Source of the DNA: JABSSA01 sp039960995
GTDB taxonomy: Bacteria > Pseudomonadota > Alphaproteobacteria > Rhodobacterales > Rhodobacteraceae
DNA: 64,000 nt
Direction: 5' to 3'
Assembly (NCBI GenBank): GCA_039960995.1
Contig: JBDVKF010000080.1
Coordinates: forward strand, 62,001-126,000
The notes beneath the pieces were generated by a model. That model searched no databases. It was given only the letters and a program-made list of their open reading frames with translations, and had not been told where the DNA came from. The position numbers and the translations under genes are program-made. Each line of letters starts with the position of its first letter. The first letter of the stretch is position 1. This document shows positions 8,210-16,664 of this stretch, one piece after another.

Positions 8210-9042
8210 CGCCCGTGGGAACGATCATACCCGTTTGACGCGGGTTGGGTCCAAGCTGTGGGATCACCGGCGTCAAGCACCTCGACCTTGAGCGGATGAC
8301 ATTGCGCCGTGTCACTGGAATGGCTCGTAGAGCAATCGCCTCCCGGACATGCGCTCAACCCTCCCAACAGGTCCATTTCAGCGACAAATTCGATGTAATC
8401 GCCAGGACGCACTGGGCTAGCCTTCATAAAATATTGACCAGTGTCACGCGTGAACCCGGTGCACATGAACACGTTCAAAACGTCATGTACCTGCCATTCT
8501 GCTTCAGTCAGTGACAACCCAGTTTCGTCGGCCAAGGCGCGCGTGAGATTTGAATGGCAACAGTGATGATACTGACCGCTGTCCAACAAATTGTGGGTAT
8601 ACGGATCGCACCGTGTACCAATCACGTCATGTACGGACCCGCCAAATTCGTCGATCCCATACCAATCCAACGTGTCTTCCAACACCGTCGCCATAGGCCG
8701 CAGATGCGGTAGGTTTGACCACAATCGGTCGCCAGTACTGACATGCGTTCCGTGCAAAGCGCGCGTTTTACCCGAATAGAATTTCTCTTTGATGTCGTGC
8801 GTATTCCAAAGGTTAAGGTCCCCCACTTGCGGTCCCTCAACGCTGGAGATCCGAAACAATTGCCCAGCTTTGACGTGAAAACACGCAGCTTCACGCGGAG
8901 GAATAATCACTGTGTCGCGCACGGTCGCGCCCTCACGCAGTCTCGCAATCCAACTTTGCTTGGGTCGAGACAAAGTATCATCCGGATAACAAATAACAGG
9001 CGCAATGGAACGTCGAAGGGCGGAATCTGAAGGTTCTGTCAT
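8206..9042 (-). CDS. DUF1989 (urea-carboxylase-associated family) protein
   Basis: A 278-residue protein of the DUF1989 family, relatives of which accompany urea carboxylase or amidohydrolase genes. The biochemical role is not settled. Family hallmarks read here are QVGDLNLWN, TRALHGTHVSTGDRLWS, DTLDWYG, HDVIGTRCDPYT and YHHCCHSNLTRAL; the clustered His and Cys suggest metal binding. A Cys-containing tail (GGLSACPGGDC) is also typical. No urea carboxylase gene is in this window. A TTG at 9048 has a better-placed AAGGA and may be the true start; I give the first ATG. The upstream gap carries a run of eight G (9172-9179). Confidence 0.88.
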   Translation of the reverse strand: MTEPSDSALRRSIAPVICYPDDTLSRPKQSWIARLREGATVRDTVIIPPREAACFHVKAGQLFRISSVEGPQVGDLNLWNTHDIKEKFYSGKTRALHGTHVSTGDRLWSNLPHLRPMATVLEDTLDWYGIDEFGGSVHDVIGTRCDPYTHNLLDSGQYHHCCHSNLTRALADETGLSLTEAEWQVHDVLNVFMCTGFTRDTGQYFMKASPVRPGDYIEFVAEMDLLGGLSACPGGDCSTSHSSDTAQCHPLKVEVLDAGDPTAWTQPASNGYDRSHGR

Positions 9043-9184
9043 GGGCAATGTCGTCCTTGATCCTAGTCAGTCATCCTCAAACTGAACCAATTAATTCCCG
9101 ACGTCACCCAACTTTCGACGCTGGATGACATGACAAACAGCAGTCGCATCACATTCAAAAATGCCGCTCATGGGGGGGGCAACC

Positions 9185-9217
9185 GCGTTCAATCAAATCT
9201 GTCATCTGATTGAACGC
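9185..9217 (-). terminator. Stem-loop at the end of the sdh operon
   Basis: GCGTTCAATCA and TGATTGAACGC form a perfect 11-bp stem with an 11-base loop, starting 8 bases after the sdhB stop. No T-run follows on the minus strand (a C-rich run does), so it may protect the mRNA end more than terminate by itself. Confidence 0.65.
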
Positions 9218-9224
9218 AGAGCGT

Positions 9225-10004
9225 TTAGATCGTGCGTTCGACCATCATTTTCTTGATGTGTGCAATGGCCTCGGCGGGGTTCAACCCCTTGGGGCACGTT
9301 TTGGTACAGTTCATGATAGTATGACAGCGATACAATTTGAACGGATCTTCCAATTCGTCCAGACGCTCGCCAGTGGCTTCATCACGGCTGTCGATGATCC
9401 AGCGATACGCGTGCAACAGCGCCGCAGGCCCAAGATAACGATCACCATTCCACCAATATGATGGACACGACGTCGAACAAGATGCGCACATGACGCATTC
9501 ATACAGCCCGTCCAACTTCTTGCGATCTTCGATGGATTGCTTCCATTCTTTGGCTGGACGGTTCGTTTTGGTTTCCAGCCACGGCATAATGGACGCATGT
9601 TGCGCATAAAAATGCGTCAGGTCAGGGATCAAATCTTTGACCACAGGCATGTGAGGCAACGGATAGATTTTTACGTCGCCTTGGACTTCATCGATACCGT
9701 AAATGCAGGCCAACGTATTGATCCCGTCGACGTTCATGGCACAGCTGCCGCAAATACCTTCGCGGCACGACCGACGGAATGTCAGTGTTGGATCAATTTC
9801 ATTTTTGATTTTGATCAACGCGTCCAACATCATCGGGCCGCAATTGTCCATGTCCACAAAATAGGTATCGACGCTTGGGTTTTTCCCGTCGTCTGGATTC
9901 CAGCGATAGATGTGGAACGCACGCAAATTCGTTGCACCTTCCGGCTTGGGCCATGTTTTGCCCGTCCGAATACGTGAATTCTTAGGAAGCTTAAGCTGTA
10001 CCAT
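9225..10004 (-). CDS. sdhB: Succinate dehydrogenase iron-sulfur subunit
   Basis: SdhB carries electrons from the flavoprotein SdhA to the quinone site in complex II. All cluster ligands are present in the 259-residue protein: SCREGICGSC with C80, C85, C88 and C100 (2Fe-2S); CVMCASCSTSCP with C170, C173, C176 and C180 (4Fe-4S plus one ligand); and CHTIMNCTKTCP with C227, C233 and C237 (3Fe-4S and 4Fe-4S). A ribosome site AAGGGG precedes the ATG. It is the last gene of sdhC-sdhD-sdhA-x-y-sdhB, placed one base after the stop of a small lipoprotein gene. Confidence 0.98.
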   Translation of the reverse strand: MVQLKLPKNSRIRTGKTWPKPEGATNLRAFHIYRWNPDDGKNPSVDTYFVDMDNCGPMMLDALIKIKNEIDPTLTFRRSCREGICGSCAMNVDGINTLACIYGIDEVQGDVKIYPLPHMPVVKDLIPDLTHFYAQHASIMPWLETKTNRPAKEWKQSIEDRKKLDGLYECVMCASCSTSCPSYWWNGDRYLGPAALLHAYRWIIDSRDEATGERLDELEDPFKLYRCHTIMNCTKTCPKGLNPAEAIAHIKKMMVERTI

Positions 10005-10005
10005 T

Positions 10006-10353
10006 CTACACCCCTTCTAAGAGAGATCCGAGGCTGTTTACCAAAACCCCGGCCAAACAAGTTTGCGTCTCGCGCCGCTCAATTACACTGCGCACAAGCG
10101 TGACGGTCGTATCTGAAACACCGATGACGGCATCTTTCGCGAATTCCCCGATTTCACGGGCCGAAGCATTGTCGATTATACAATCCGTCGTCGGAGTCAC
10201 GGCGGTCGCAGGGACCGCCGGAAACCGAGTTGTTAGCGTTTCCGACACCGCAGCTTTAGCACTGCGGCGCGCGACGTTATCGACAGCCTGTTGCGTCTCA
10301 GCACAACCGACCAGAAACAGAAACACTAAGCTGGATTTTAGAATCCTACGCAA
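10006..10353 (-). CDS. Small lipoprotein encoded between sdhA and sdhB
   Basis: Function unknown. With the TTG start at 10353 the product is 115 residues and opens with a short signal peptide and a lipobox, FLVGC, so it should be lipidated and held in the envelope. An ATG at 10395 would also work but gives an odd long charged leader and has no ribosome site. The mature part is soluble, with one Cys pair (TDCIIDN and ETQTCLA) that could form a disulfide. It overlaps the upstream secreted-protein gene by 16 bases and ends one base before sdhB, so all are surely co-transcribed. A role in complex II assembly is a guess. Confidence 0.65.
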   Translation of the reverse strand: MRRILKSSLVFLFLVGCAETQQAVDNVARRSAKAAVSETLTTRFPAVPATAVTPTTDCIIDNASAREIGEFAKDAVIGVSDTTVTLVRSVIERRETQTCLAGVLVNSLGSLLEGV

Positions 10354-10907
10354 ATGCTTTTCCCGTTTTGTAAGGTGCCACCGCGTTTTCTGCATCCCGC
10401 GACAGGAATAGCTAGAGGAGCTCTGACATCCGCGTCCACTTGCCCCGCCAAAGCCAGACATTCACGGAAATCTCTGTTCACTTTTCGTATTCCGACGGCA
10501 GATCCTGCGATACCACCATAGATCGCCCCATCGCCCGACGCGGCGACAACACCGGCAGTCAGAACCAAGCCGACAGCAATCCGGCCATTTCGATCACGTC
10601 TACATTCTTGAGCCGAGACAAGGCCATTTGCGGCAATGATTTCGCCGCTTTTACTGCCGTTAAATTGGACGCCACGTTTGTCGAGAAGGCAGTCATTTAC
10701 ATCGCGCGCACCGATCGCAGTGCCACCGTCACCTGGTTGAACTTGCAAACTCTTATTGCCAACCAACTGATAAGAACCAGTGGCGCGTGTTTCACTAACA
10801 CACTGAGCCACAAGATCGCCTAAGGTGGTGGTCTGTTGCGCACTGGCGTGAATTGGTCCAGTCAACATTCCTGCCATAACAGCTACAAACAACGTCCATT
10901 TTTTCAT
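10338..10907 (-). CDS. Secreted protein with glycine-zipper-like segment, in the sdh operon
   Basis: A 189-residue protein with a clear Sec signal peptide (MKKWTLFVAVMAGMLTGPIHASAQ). Six Cys residues in the mature part suggest disulfides in the periplasm. Residues 111-140 (VGLVLTAGVVAASGDG then AIYGGIAGSAVG) are rich in Gly and Ala at spaced positions, like glycine-zipper segments that associate with membranes. The start overlaps the sdhA stop (ATGA), so it is translationally coupled to sdhA. I recognise no family with a known function. Confidence 0.8.
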   Translation of the reverse strand: MKKWTLFVAVMAGMLTGPIHASAQQTTTLGDLVAQCVSETRATGSYQLVGNKSLQVQPGDGGTAIGARDVNDCLLDKRGVQFNGSKSGEIIAANGLVSAQECRRDRNGRIAVGLVLTAGVVAASGDGAIYGGIAGSAVGIRKVNRDFRECLALAGQVDADVRAPLAIPVAGCRKRGGTLQNGKSICVGF

Positions 10908-12712
10908 CAGTAAACCCTCGCTTTAGGTGCAATCTTTTTCAAATCAATACCACCGTCGTTGTGACTTGTTAGTGGTTGGGTGATTACTCCTCGATATCCT
11001 AAAGACGCCTCATTTCCTTGAAACCAGACTAGACTGTGCTTACGCCAGTTTTCGTCGTCGCGGTCTGGGTAATCCTCGTGGGCATGCGCACCACGGCTTT
11101 CTTTGCGTGCTGCGGCAGCTGTTACAGTCGCGACCGCATTCGGAATTAAGTTGGTCAATTCCAGCGTTTCCATCAGATCCGAATTCCAAACCATGGAAGT
11201 ATCCGTGACCTTCACGTCGCTTATTTGACCAGCGATGTCTTCCATCGCTTTTTGACCTTCAGCCAGTGTTTTATCTGTGCGGAAAACAGCGGCGTCGCGC
11301 TGCATTGTTTTCTGCATATCCAAACGTAGCTCTGCCGTGGGCGCATGACCTTTTGCATAACGCAGACCGTCAAACCGGCTTAACGCAGCTTCGATCGCGC
11401 GGTTTGATGGAACTGGCACTGCAGCAGTCGGGTCCACGATTTCACGCGCACGAATTGCTGCAGCACGTCCAAATACTACAAGATCAATCAACGAGTTTGA
11501 TCCCAATCGGTTGGCACCATGCACTGACGCACAGCCGGCTTCACCAACAGCCATCAATCCCGGCGCAATTGCACTTGGATCGTCTTTGGTTGGCGCTAAC
11601 ACTTCACCCCAATAATTGGTCGGAACCCCGCCCATATTATAGTGAACTGTCGGCAGCACTGGAATCGGCTCTTTTGTCAAATCGACGCCCGCAAACACAC
11701 GCGCTGATTCCGAAATACCAGGCAATCGTTCGGCAAGGGTTTCTGGAGGTAGGTGGTTCAGGTGCAAATGGATATGATCGCCATCCGCACCGATTCCACG
11801 ACCTTCGCGAATTTCCATTGTCATACATCGACTGACAACATCGCGACTGGCCAAATCTTTATAGGTCGGCGCGTACCGCTCCATAAAGCGCTCGCCTTCC
11901 GAATTGGTAAGATACCCACCTTCACCACGCGCGCCTTCGGTGATCAAAACACCCGCGCCGTAAATGCCAGTGGGGTGGAACTGAACAAATTCCATATCCT
12001 GCATCGGCAAACCCGCGCGCGCGGTCATCCCACCGCCATCGCCCGTGCACGTATGTGCGGACGTCGCTGAGAAATAGGCACGCCCATATCCACCAGTCGC
12101 AAGCACGACCATCTTGGCGGAAAACACGTGCATCGTGCCGTCGTCTAGCTTCCAGCACAAAACACCTTCGCACTTGCCGTCATCGCTCATCAGCAGGTCA
12201 ATCGCGAAATATTCGATATAGAATTCCGCATTTTGCTTCAGGCTTTGCCCATACAGTGTGTGCAAAATCGCGTGACCCGTCCGGTCGGCCGCTGCACATG
12301 TCCGTTGAACCGGAGGACCTTCACCATATTCCGTTGTATGACCACCAAAGGGACGCTGATAGATTTTGCCCTCTTCTGTTCGGCTGAACGGCACCCCGTA
12401 ATGTTCCAGCTCGTAAACCGCTTTGGGCGCTTCGCGTGCAAGGTATTCCATTGCGTCCGTGTCACCCAGCCAATCTGACCCTTTGACCGTGTCATACATA
12501 TGCCATTGCCAATTGTCGGGCCCCATGTTGCCAAGGCTTGCGGCAATGCCGCCTTGCGCAGCAACGGTGTGTGAACGCGTTGGGAAAACTTTGGTCACAC
12601 ACGCGGTGCGCAGACCTTGCTCGGCCATACCCAATGTCGCGCGTAAGCCAGCGCCCCCTGCGCCGACGACCACGACGTCATATTCATGCGTCTCGTAATC
12701 GTATGCAGCCAT
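10907..12712 (-). CDS. sdhA: Succinate dehydrogenase flavoprotein subunit
   Basis: SdhA oxidises succinate to fumarate at a covalently bound FAD. The 601-residue protein has the dinucleotide fold VVVGAGGAGLRATLG (residues 14-28), the FAD-attachment His in TRSHTVAAQGG (H48), the substrate segments HPTGIYGAGVLITEGARG and GEAGCASVHGANRLGSNSL, and the C-terminal capping region. AAGGAGG precedes the ATG. The preceding sdhD gene ends 18 bases upstream, and the following secreted-protein gene overlaps the stop. Confidence 0.98.
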   Translation of the reverse strand: MAAYDYETHEYDVVVVGAGGAGLRATLGMAEQGLRTACVTKVFPTRSHTVAAQGGIAASLGNMGPDNWQWHMYDTVKGSDWLGDTDAMEYLAREAPKAVYELEHYGVPFSRTEEGKIYQRPFGGHTTEYGEGPPVQRTCAAADRTGHAILHTLYGQSLKQNAEFYIEYFAIDLLMSDDGKCEGVLCWKLDDGTMHVFSAKMVVLATGGYGRAYFSATSAHTCTGDGGGMTARAGLPMQDMEFVQFHPTGIYGAGVLITEGARGEGGYLTNSEGERFMERYAPTYKDLASRDVVSRCMTMEIREGRGIGADGDHIHLHLNHLPPETLAERLPGISESARVFAGVDLTKEPIPVLPTVHYNMGGVPTNYWGEVLAPTKDDPSAIAPGLMAVGEAGCASVHGANRLGSNSLIDLVVFGRAAAIRAREIVDPTAAVPVPSNRAIEAALSRFDGLRYAKGHAPTAELRLDMQKTMQRDAAVFRTDKTLAEGQKAMEDIAGQISDVKVTDTSMVWNSDLMETLELTNLIPNAVATVTAAAARKESRGAHAHEDYPDRDDENWRKHSLVWFQGNEASLGYRGVITQPLTSHNDGGIDLKKIAPKARVY

Positions 12713-12730
12713 ACTCAGGCCTCCTTGTTT

Positions 12731-13102
12731 TTAAAGCGCGATGCGCGCGATCGCGAAAAGCCCAGTGGCCGCGGCAGCGTAGCTGAGACAAATCATTGCC
12801 AGAATCCAAACTTTTTGCTGGGTCCCGTGTACATAGTCTTCGATAAGCACCTGCACGCCGTCTTTGAAATGCATAAAAACCACAGCAATGGTTAAAGCAG
12901 CCAAAATAGCAGGATAGGGCTTAGAGAAATGAGCAAGAACATCTTCATGTGGCTCTCCAAGCATGGGGCCGAAATTGAAGATGAAAAGGGGAATCAGAAG
13001 AAGCAGCGCAAAGGACGACACTTTCATCGCCCAAAAATGGGCAGTGCCCGTTTTTGCTGAACCCATGCCGCTCGCACGTTTTCGGTCTGTCAAATAACGC
13101 AT
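12731..13102 (-). CDS. sdhD: Succinate dehydrogenase membrane anchor subunit
   Basis: A 123-residue membrane subunit with three predicted helices (about 27-47, 62-80 and 97-118). FMHFKDGVQVLIEDYVHG contains the His expected to ligate haem b together with SdhC. GAGGGGGC precedes the ATG. It lies between sdhC and sdhA, the common order in alphaproteobacteria. Confidence 0.94.
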   Translation of the reverse strand: MRYLTDRKRASGMGSAKTGTAHFWAMKVSSFALLLLIPLFIFNFGPMLGEPHEDVLAHFSKPYPAILAALTIAVVFMHFKDGVQVLIEDYVHGTQQKVWILAMICLSYAAAATGLFAIARIAL

Positions 13103-13112
13103 ATCGGCCCCC

Positions 13113-13496
13113 TCAAATAATGATCAAGGTTAGAATTGTCAGAACCACGGAGCCACCGATGATAGCCCAGCCAAGCTTTTCCGCCAGTTCCAGTTCCAAC
13201 ATGGCACCATTGTCCCAAATCAAGTGCCGTGCCCCGGCAAGCGTATGGTACCACAAACCCAACAGAGAAAGGCTCATCACGAGGTCTCCAAACCAACTGG
13301 TCAGGACACCATCAGCAAAAGCGAAATACTCTGGCGAGGTCGCGGCAGACAGCAGCCACCAAACCACCAGCAAACTAGAGAACAAAAGCGCGTTGCCCGT
13401 AATTCTCGTCAATATCGATGACACAGATGTAATCTGCGGGCGATAAATGGATAAATGGGGAGAAAGTGGTCGGTTACCCCGATTGACGTCAGCCAT
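13113..13496 (-). CDS. sdhC: Succinate dehydrogenase cytochrome b556 subunit
   Basis: First gene of the sdh operon; 127 residues with three membrane helices. The N-terminal signature RPLSPHLSIYRPQITSVSSI and the haem-ligand region LWYHTLAGARHLIWD are both present. The ATG at 13496 has AAGGA 8 bases upstream; a longer frame to 13550 is not supported. The operon promoter must lie in the 117 bases up to the DUF1194 gene, where two palindromes are found. Confidence 0.95.
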   Translation of the reverse strand: MADVNRGNRPLSPHLSIYRPQITSVSSILTRITGNALLFSSLLVVWWLLSAATSPEYFAFADGVLTSWFGDLVMSLSLLGLWYHTLAGARHLIWDNGAMLELELAEKLGWAIIGGSVVLTILTLIII

Positions 13497-13582
13497 GTGC
13501 GCTTTCCTTACGTCTTGAGTGTCACCGTTTGGTCTAGCGCATTCGCACACCTCAATGCTAGCGTCTAAAGCGCGTTCTTTTG

Positions 13583-13617
13583 GCGCAATTTGCGCTAATT
13601 GTCAGATTTGTGATCAC
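13583..13617 (-). promoter_or_regulatory. Two palindromes upstream of sdhC
   Basis: GCGCAA-T-TTGCGC (13583-13595) is a perfect 6-bp inverted repeat, 87 bases before the sdhC start. Next to it TTGTGATCAC (13608-13617) matches 10 bases of the paired palindromes in front of sucC; it overlaps the end of the DUF1194 gene. Both are candidate operators; the binding proteins are unknown. Confidence 0.4.
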
Positions 13618-14285
13618 GGGCTGCCATTTATCAAGGAACTTGTCCGTTCTGTCGTCTCTCTTTGCAATTTCTTACGAATTTGCTCGGGATAATCCTCGAA
13701 TCCAGCAGCTCTGAATACAAATGCACCCTCGCCCGTGATCACATGTTCGAAAAAGTAACCTGTTAAATCGTCATTGCCCGTTTCGATTGCAATAGCGTTG
13801 ACGGTAACGCCCGCGCGGTTCAGTTGAATTCGAATCTCGTCGGGTTCAACACCTTCGTTTGAAATGCCATCTCCTGACACATCCACAACTTTGCGACCAC
13901 AATGTGCCATTGGGACCATGGACACCAAGGACGCTTCTAGGGCCTCACCAATCGCAGTTGAATAGTTGCGCCACGCACGAGGTTCCGCTTCGATGCGGTC
14001 GGCCAAAGCTAAGACGTCCGAATGGCTTTTAATGGATGTCCACGGAATCGATTGGCTTTGACGTGTCGAGCCTGTCCACTGAAGCAAACTAACATTTGCC
14101 TGCTGGGACACCAATGCATCCGCAACAATGCCATCCCTCAAGGCATCTGCAAGCCCAATCATTTGAATTGCATATTCATCTCGATCGACCGACCCGGACA
14201 CGTCCACAGCCAGCAAAAGCGCCAAGCCGCATGCCCTCAAAGGCATCGGGATCAGCAACAACAAAAGAAAGAGAAAAATACGCAT
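13614..14285 (-). CDS. DUF1194 protein, von Willebrand factor A-like, exported
   Basis: A 223-residue exported protein of the DUF1194 family, a VWA-like fold of unknown partner. A hydrophobic signal peptide (residues 1-18) is followed by the metal-ion-dependent adhesion motif DVSGSVD (28-34) and a second motif VSGDG around residue 135. Such domains usually bind other proteins through a divalent metal. The gene ends 117 bases before sdhC on the same strand; the gap holds possible promoter elements, so it is probably a separate unit. The ribosome site is weak. Confidence 0.85.
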   Translation of the reverse strand: MRIFLFLLLLLIPMPLRACGLALLLAVDVSGSVDRDEYAIQMIGLADALRDGIVADALVSQQANVSLLQWTGSTRQSQSIPWTSIKSHSDVLALADRIEAEPRAWRNYSTAIGEALEASLVSMVPMAHCGRKVVDVSGDGISNEGVEPDEIRIQLNRAGVTVNAIAIETGNDDLTGYFFEHVITGEGAFVFRAAGFEDYPEQIRKKLQRETTERTSSLINGSP

Positions 14286-14415
14286 TCCACAAAGCTATCC
14301 GGCTCTGTTGAGAATGTCGCCTCAATTTGACGTGCAATTTACAATGCTACAAATTGGCAGTCAGAAAAGAATAACAGACTGATGGCCGGGCGATCATGTC
14401 GCCCAGCAAGTCGTC

Positions 14416-14739
14416 TTAAGCGTCATTTCCTTTTGCCGGAAGCGCTTCGACCAATTCTTCAAAAGACTGGCCCGATGCAACCAAACAGGTCATCCCATTC
14501 GGTGTCGTGATCGTAATGGTCCAAGTTCGGGTTTCCGAAGACGCGAAGACTTCGACAACTGCATTGTTTGCACCCAGACCCATAGACTGGCGCGTTTCGC
14601 CATATCCTTCGGCCAATCGACCAACGATGAGGTCCCGAGGGCCACAGTTGCGCGCCGATTGTGCGGCTGCTTCCCCCACTAGCCCCATCAACATAACGGC
14701 GCTCAATCCTATCTTGAGTAACTTAGTATTGCCTTGCAT
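14416..14739 (-). CDS. Small secreted protein of unknown function
   Basis: A 107-residue protein with a signal peptide (residues 1-26, ending GEAAAQ). The mature part has two Cys residues (ARNCGPRD and GMTCLVA) that may form a disulfide. The segment SSETRTWTITITTPNGMTCLV is predicted beta strand. The ATG at 14739 is preferred; a GTG at 14772 would put charged residues before the signal peptide. The mRNA leader is strongly structured (see the entry upstream). I do not recognise the family. Confidence 0.7.
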   Translation of the reverse strand: MQGNTKLLKIGLSAVMLMGLVGEAAAQSARNCGPRDLIVGRLAEGYGETRQSMGLGANNAVVEVFASSETRTWTITITTPNGMTCLVASGQSFEELVEALPAKGNDA

Positions 14740-14880
14740 GACGTGTATGCCTTTCGTTCGAAAAGGCGTCACCCTTGATCATCTGGCCCAACCGGTTCCC
14801 CGGCGATGACCGGGCGGCCCCGGTTCGGTTCTGCCTCCCCTCCGTTCCACTTCAGCGGCCTTGCTGACACGGTCCTCTTA
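14740..14880 (-). ncRNA. Structured leader upstream of the small secreted-protein gene
   Basis: About 140 GC-rich bases upstream of the gene, in an otherwise 309-base gap without protein genes. On the minus strand there are, in order, TCAGC-AAGGCC-GCTGA (14852-14867), a purine tract GGAGGGGAGG, outer arms AACCGG/CCGGTT (14790-14825) enclosing CCCGG-N6-CCGGG, and a small hairpin over the AAGG near the ATG. It may be a riboswitch-like leader, an attenuator or an sRNA. I could match it to no family. Confidence 0.35.
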
Positions 14881-15048
14881 GGAATGGCGTGTCAAAAACC
14901 TGCACTTTAGACATCAAATAAAGGTTAATGCTGCGCGCGCAGGTACTGAAAATTAGAAATTCTCTGCATTGCAGCAATTTAGCCCTTGAACAAATCGTTA
15001 AAAAGTGGATCACTTTGCGCAACTTTATGTCGTCAGGAATTTTCCCTC

Positions 15049-15906
15049 ATGCTAGTCATGCGCCCCCTTCGATCAATCCTATATATCCCAGCGTCAAAAC
15101 CACGCGCACTGGAAAAAGCAAGGACTCTCCCCATAGACGCGATCATTTTTGATCTTGAAGATGCTGTATCCCAAGACGAAAAAATCGCGGCGCGTTCAAC
15201 TTTGGCCGAAGCTTTGTCGACAGATGGATACGGACAGCGGTTGAAAATCGTACGGGTCAATGGTCACGATACGCAATGGGGCGCGGACGACGTCAAAGTG
15301 GTCGTCGAAATGAAGCCTGATGCCCTGCTCATTCCCAAAGTGTCTTCTCCATCCGATTTGGACGTTGTGGCCAAGCTCGCCCCGGATGTCCCGCTGTGGG
15401 CGATGATGGAAACGCCCAAAGGCATGTTAAACGCAGCAGCAATCGCGGCCCATCCTGCATTGGAAGGGATGGTCATGGGGACAAATGATCTTGCGAAAGA
15501 ACTGCAAACGCGCTTTCGGCCAGATCGTCTTCCATTGGTGACGGGTTTGGGGCTGTGTCTGTTGGCAGCAAAAGCAGAAGGATTGGCCATTGTCGATGGC
15601 GTTTACAATGCGTTCAAAGACGACGACGGGTTGCGCACAGAATGCGAGCAAGGGCGCGACATGGGGTTTGACGGCAAAACGTTGATTCACCCGGCACAGA
15701 TTCCGATCGCCAATTCTACGTTCGCGCCAACCCCAGACGAGATCGATCTGGCGCGCCGTCAAATCGAGGCTTTTGACCAAATCCAAGCATCTGGTCAGGG
15801 TGTCGCTGTCGTCGATGGTCGGATCGTCGAAAATCTACACGTTGCGACTGCACGTGAAATTCTGGCACAAGCCAAGGCAATCAAGGAACTACAATCGGAG
15901 CCGTAA
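15049..15906 (+). CDS. mcl2: (3S)-malyl-CoA thioesterase, CitE/HpcH-type
   Basis: A 285-residue member of the citrate-lyase beta-subunit superfamily. In Rhodobacter sphaeroides the paralogue Mcl2 hydrolyses (3S)-malyl-CoA to malate, completing the apparent malate synthase reaction of the ethylmalonyl-CoA pathway. Visible signatures are FDLEDAVSQDEK (Mg site), VNGHDTQWGADD, AMMETPKGMLN (conserved Glu) and MGTNDLAKEL. The neighbours nnrU, DUF1737, mch and mdh match the arrangement I recall around that gene, which favours the thioesterase over the true malyl-CoA lyase. The start could be 15049 or 15058; AGGA at 15031 is distant from both. Confidence 0.82.
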   Translation: MLVMRPLRSILYIPASKPRALEKARTLPIDAIIFDLEDAVSQDEKIAARSTLAEALSTDGYGQRLKIVRVNGHDTQWGADDVKVVVEMKPDALLIPKVSSPSDLDVVAKLAPDVPLWAMMETPKGMLNAAAIAAHPALEGMVMGTNDLAKELQTRFRPDRLPLVTGLGLCLLAAKAEGLAIVDGVYNAFKDDDGLRTECEQGRDMGFDGKTLIHPAQIPIANSTFAPTPDEIDLARRQIEAFDQIQASGQGVAVVDGRIVENLHVATAREILAQAKAIKELQSEP

Positions 15907-16449
15907 ATGACACTCCTTATTATCGGGATCATTCTTTGGTCGCTCGCGCATTGGTTCAAACGCCTTGCTCCAGACGCGCGCAGCGGGCTTGGCAATGCGG
16001 GCAAAGGACTCGTGACAGCCGGTATCTTGGCTGGGTTGCTCTGTATGATCTTTGGATACCGAGCCGCTGACTTTATCGCGGTCTGGCACCCACCCGCATT
16101 CATGACGCACATCAACAACCTTCTTATGCTTGTTGCATTTTTCGTTTTCGGAACATCAGCAACAACTGGACGTTTAAGGGGATGGACACGTCACCCCATG
16201 TTGCTGTCAGTCAAGATTTGGGCGGTGGCGCATTTGCTGGTCAACGGTGATTTGGCTTCGATCATATTGTTTGGCAGCATGCTCGGATGGGCCGTGGCCA
16301 GTACCATACTGATCAACAGAGCCGACCCGGACTGGACCCGCCCAGAACCCGGTGAAGCCAAGAAAGACGCGCTTCTTGTTGTCATAACATTGGTGACATT
16401 CACCGTGACTGTTGGGATTCACACATGGCTAGGCGTCTCGCCAGTCTGA
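15907..16449 (+). CDS. NnrU family membrane protein
   Basis: A 180-residue integral membrane protein with about five helices, of the NnrU family. The family is named for a gene linked to nitrate and nitrite reduction, but its function is unknown and many members have no such link. HWFKRLAPDARSGLGNAGKG near the N-terminus and TRHPMLLSVKIWAVAHLLVNGD in the middle are typical; the latter contains conserved His residues. The ATG follows the mcl2 stop directly, so it is part of the mcl2-mch operon. Confidence 0.85.
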   Translation: MTLLIIGIILWSLAHWFKRLAPDARSGLGNAGKGLVTAGILAGLLCMIFGYRAADFIAVWHPPAFMTHINNLLMLVAFFVFGTSATTGRLRGWTRHPMLLSVKIWAVAHLLVNGDLASIILFGSMLGWAVASTILINRADPDWTRPEPGEAKKDALLVVITLVTFTVTVGIHTWLGVSPV

Positions 16450-16460
16450 GGATGCAAACT

Positions 16461-16664
16461 ATGAAACTTTATCGATTTTTAACTGAAGACGACACCTCGG
16501 CCTTTTGCCACAAAGTGTCCGCGGCCCTTGCTGCTGGATGGGAAATCCATGGCCCCCCATCTTACGCCTTTGATGAAAAGCGCGGGGTTATGCGTTGCGG
16601 ACAAGCTGTTTTGAAAGACGTGGAAGGCACCTATTCGCCTGATTTGAAATTAGGGGACCAATAG
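16461..16664 (+). CDS. DUF1737 small protein
   Basis: A 67-residue soluble protein of the DUF1737 family. The pattern KLYRFLTEDDTSAFCHKVS, then LAAGWEIHGPPSYAFD, is characteristic. The fold is small alpha/beta and the function is unknown. GAGG precedes the ATG by about 10 bases. It sits between nnrU and mch, with its stop directly followed by the mch start. Confidence 0.8.
   Translation: MKLYRFLTEDDTSAFCHKVSAALAAGWEIHGPPSYAFDEKRGVMRCGQAVLKDVEGTYSPDLKLGDQ

Noticed and set aside
9172..9179. Run of eight G as a phase-variable tract
   Set aside because: It is outside any coding frame and about 130 bases before the DUF1989 start. Promoter-spacing phase variation cannot be argued without other strains.
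13735..13743. A further GTGATCACA inside the DUF1194 gene
   Set aside because: It lies within the coding region and is a short palindrome that could occur by chance, so it was not counted as an operator.
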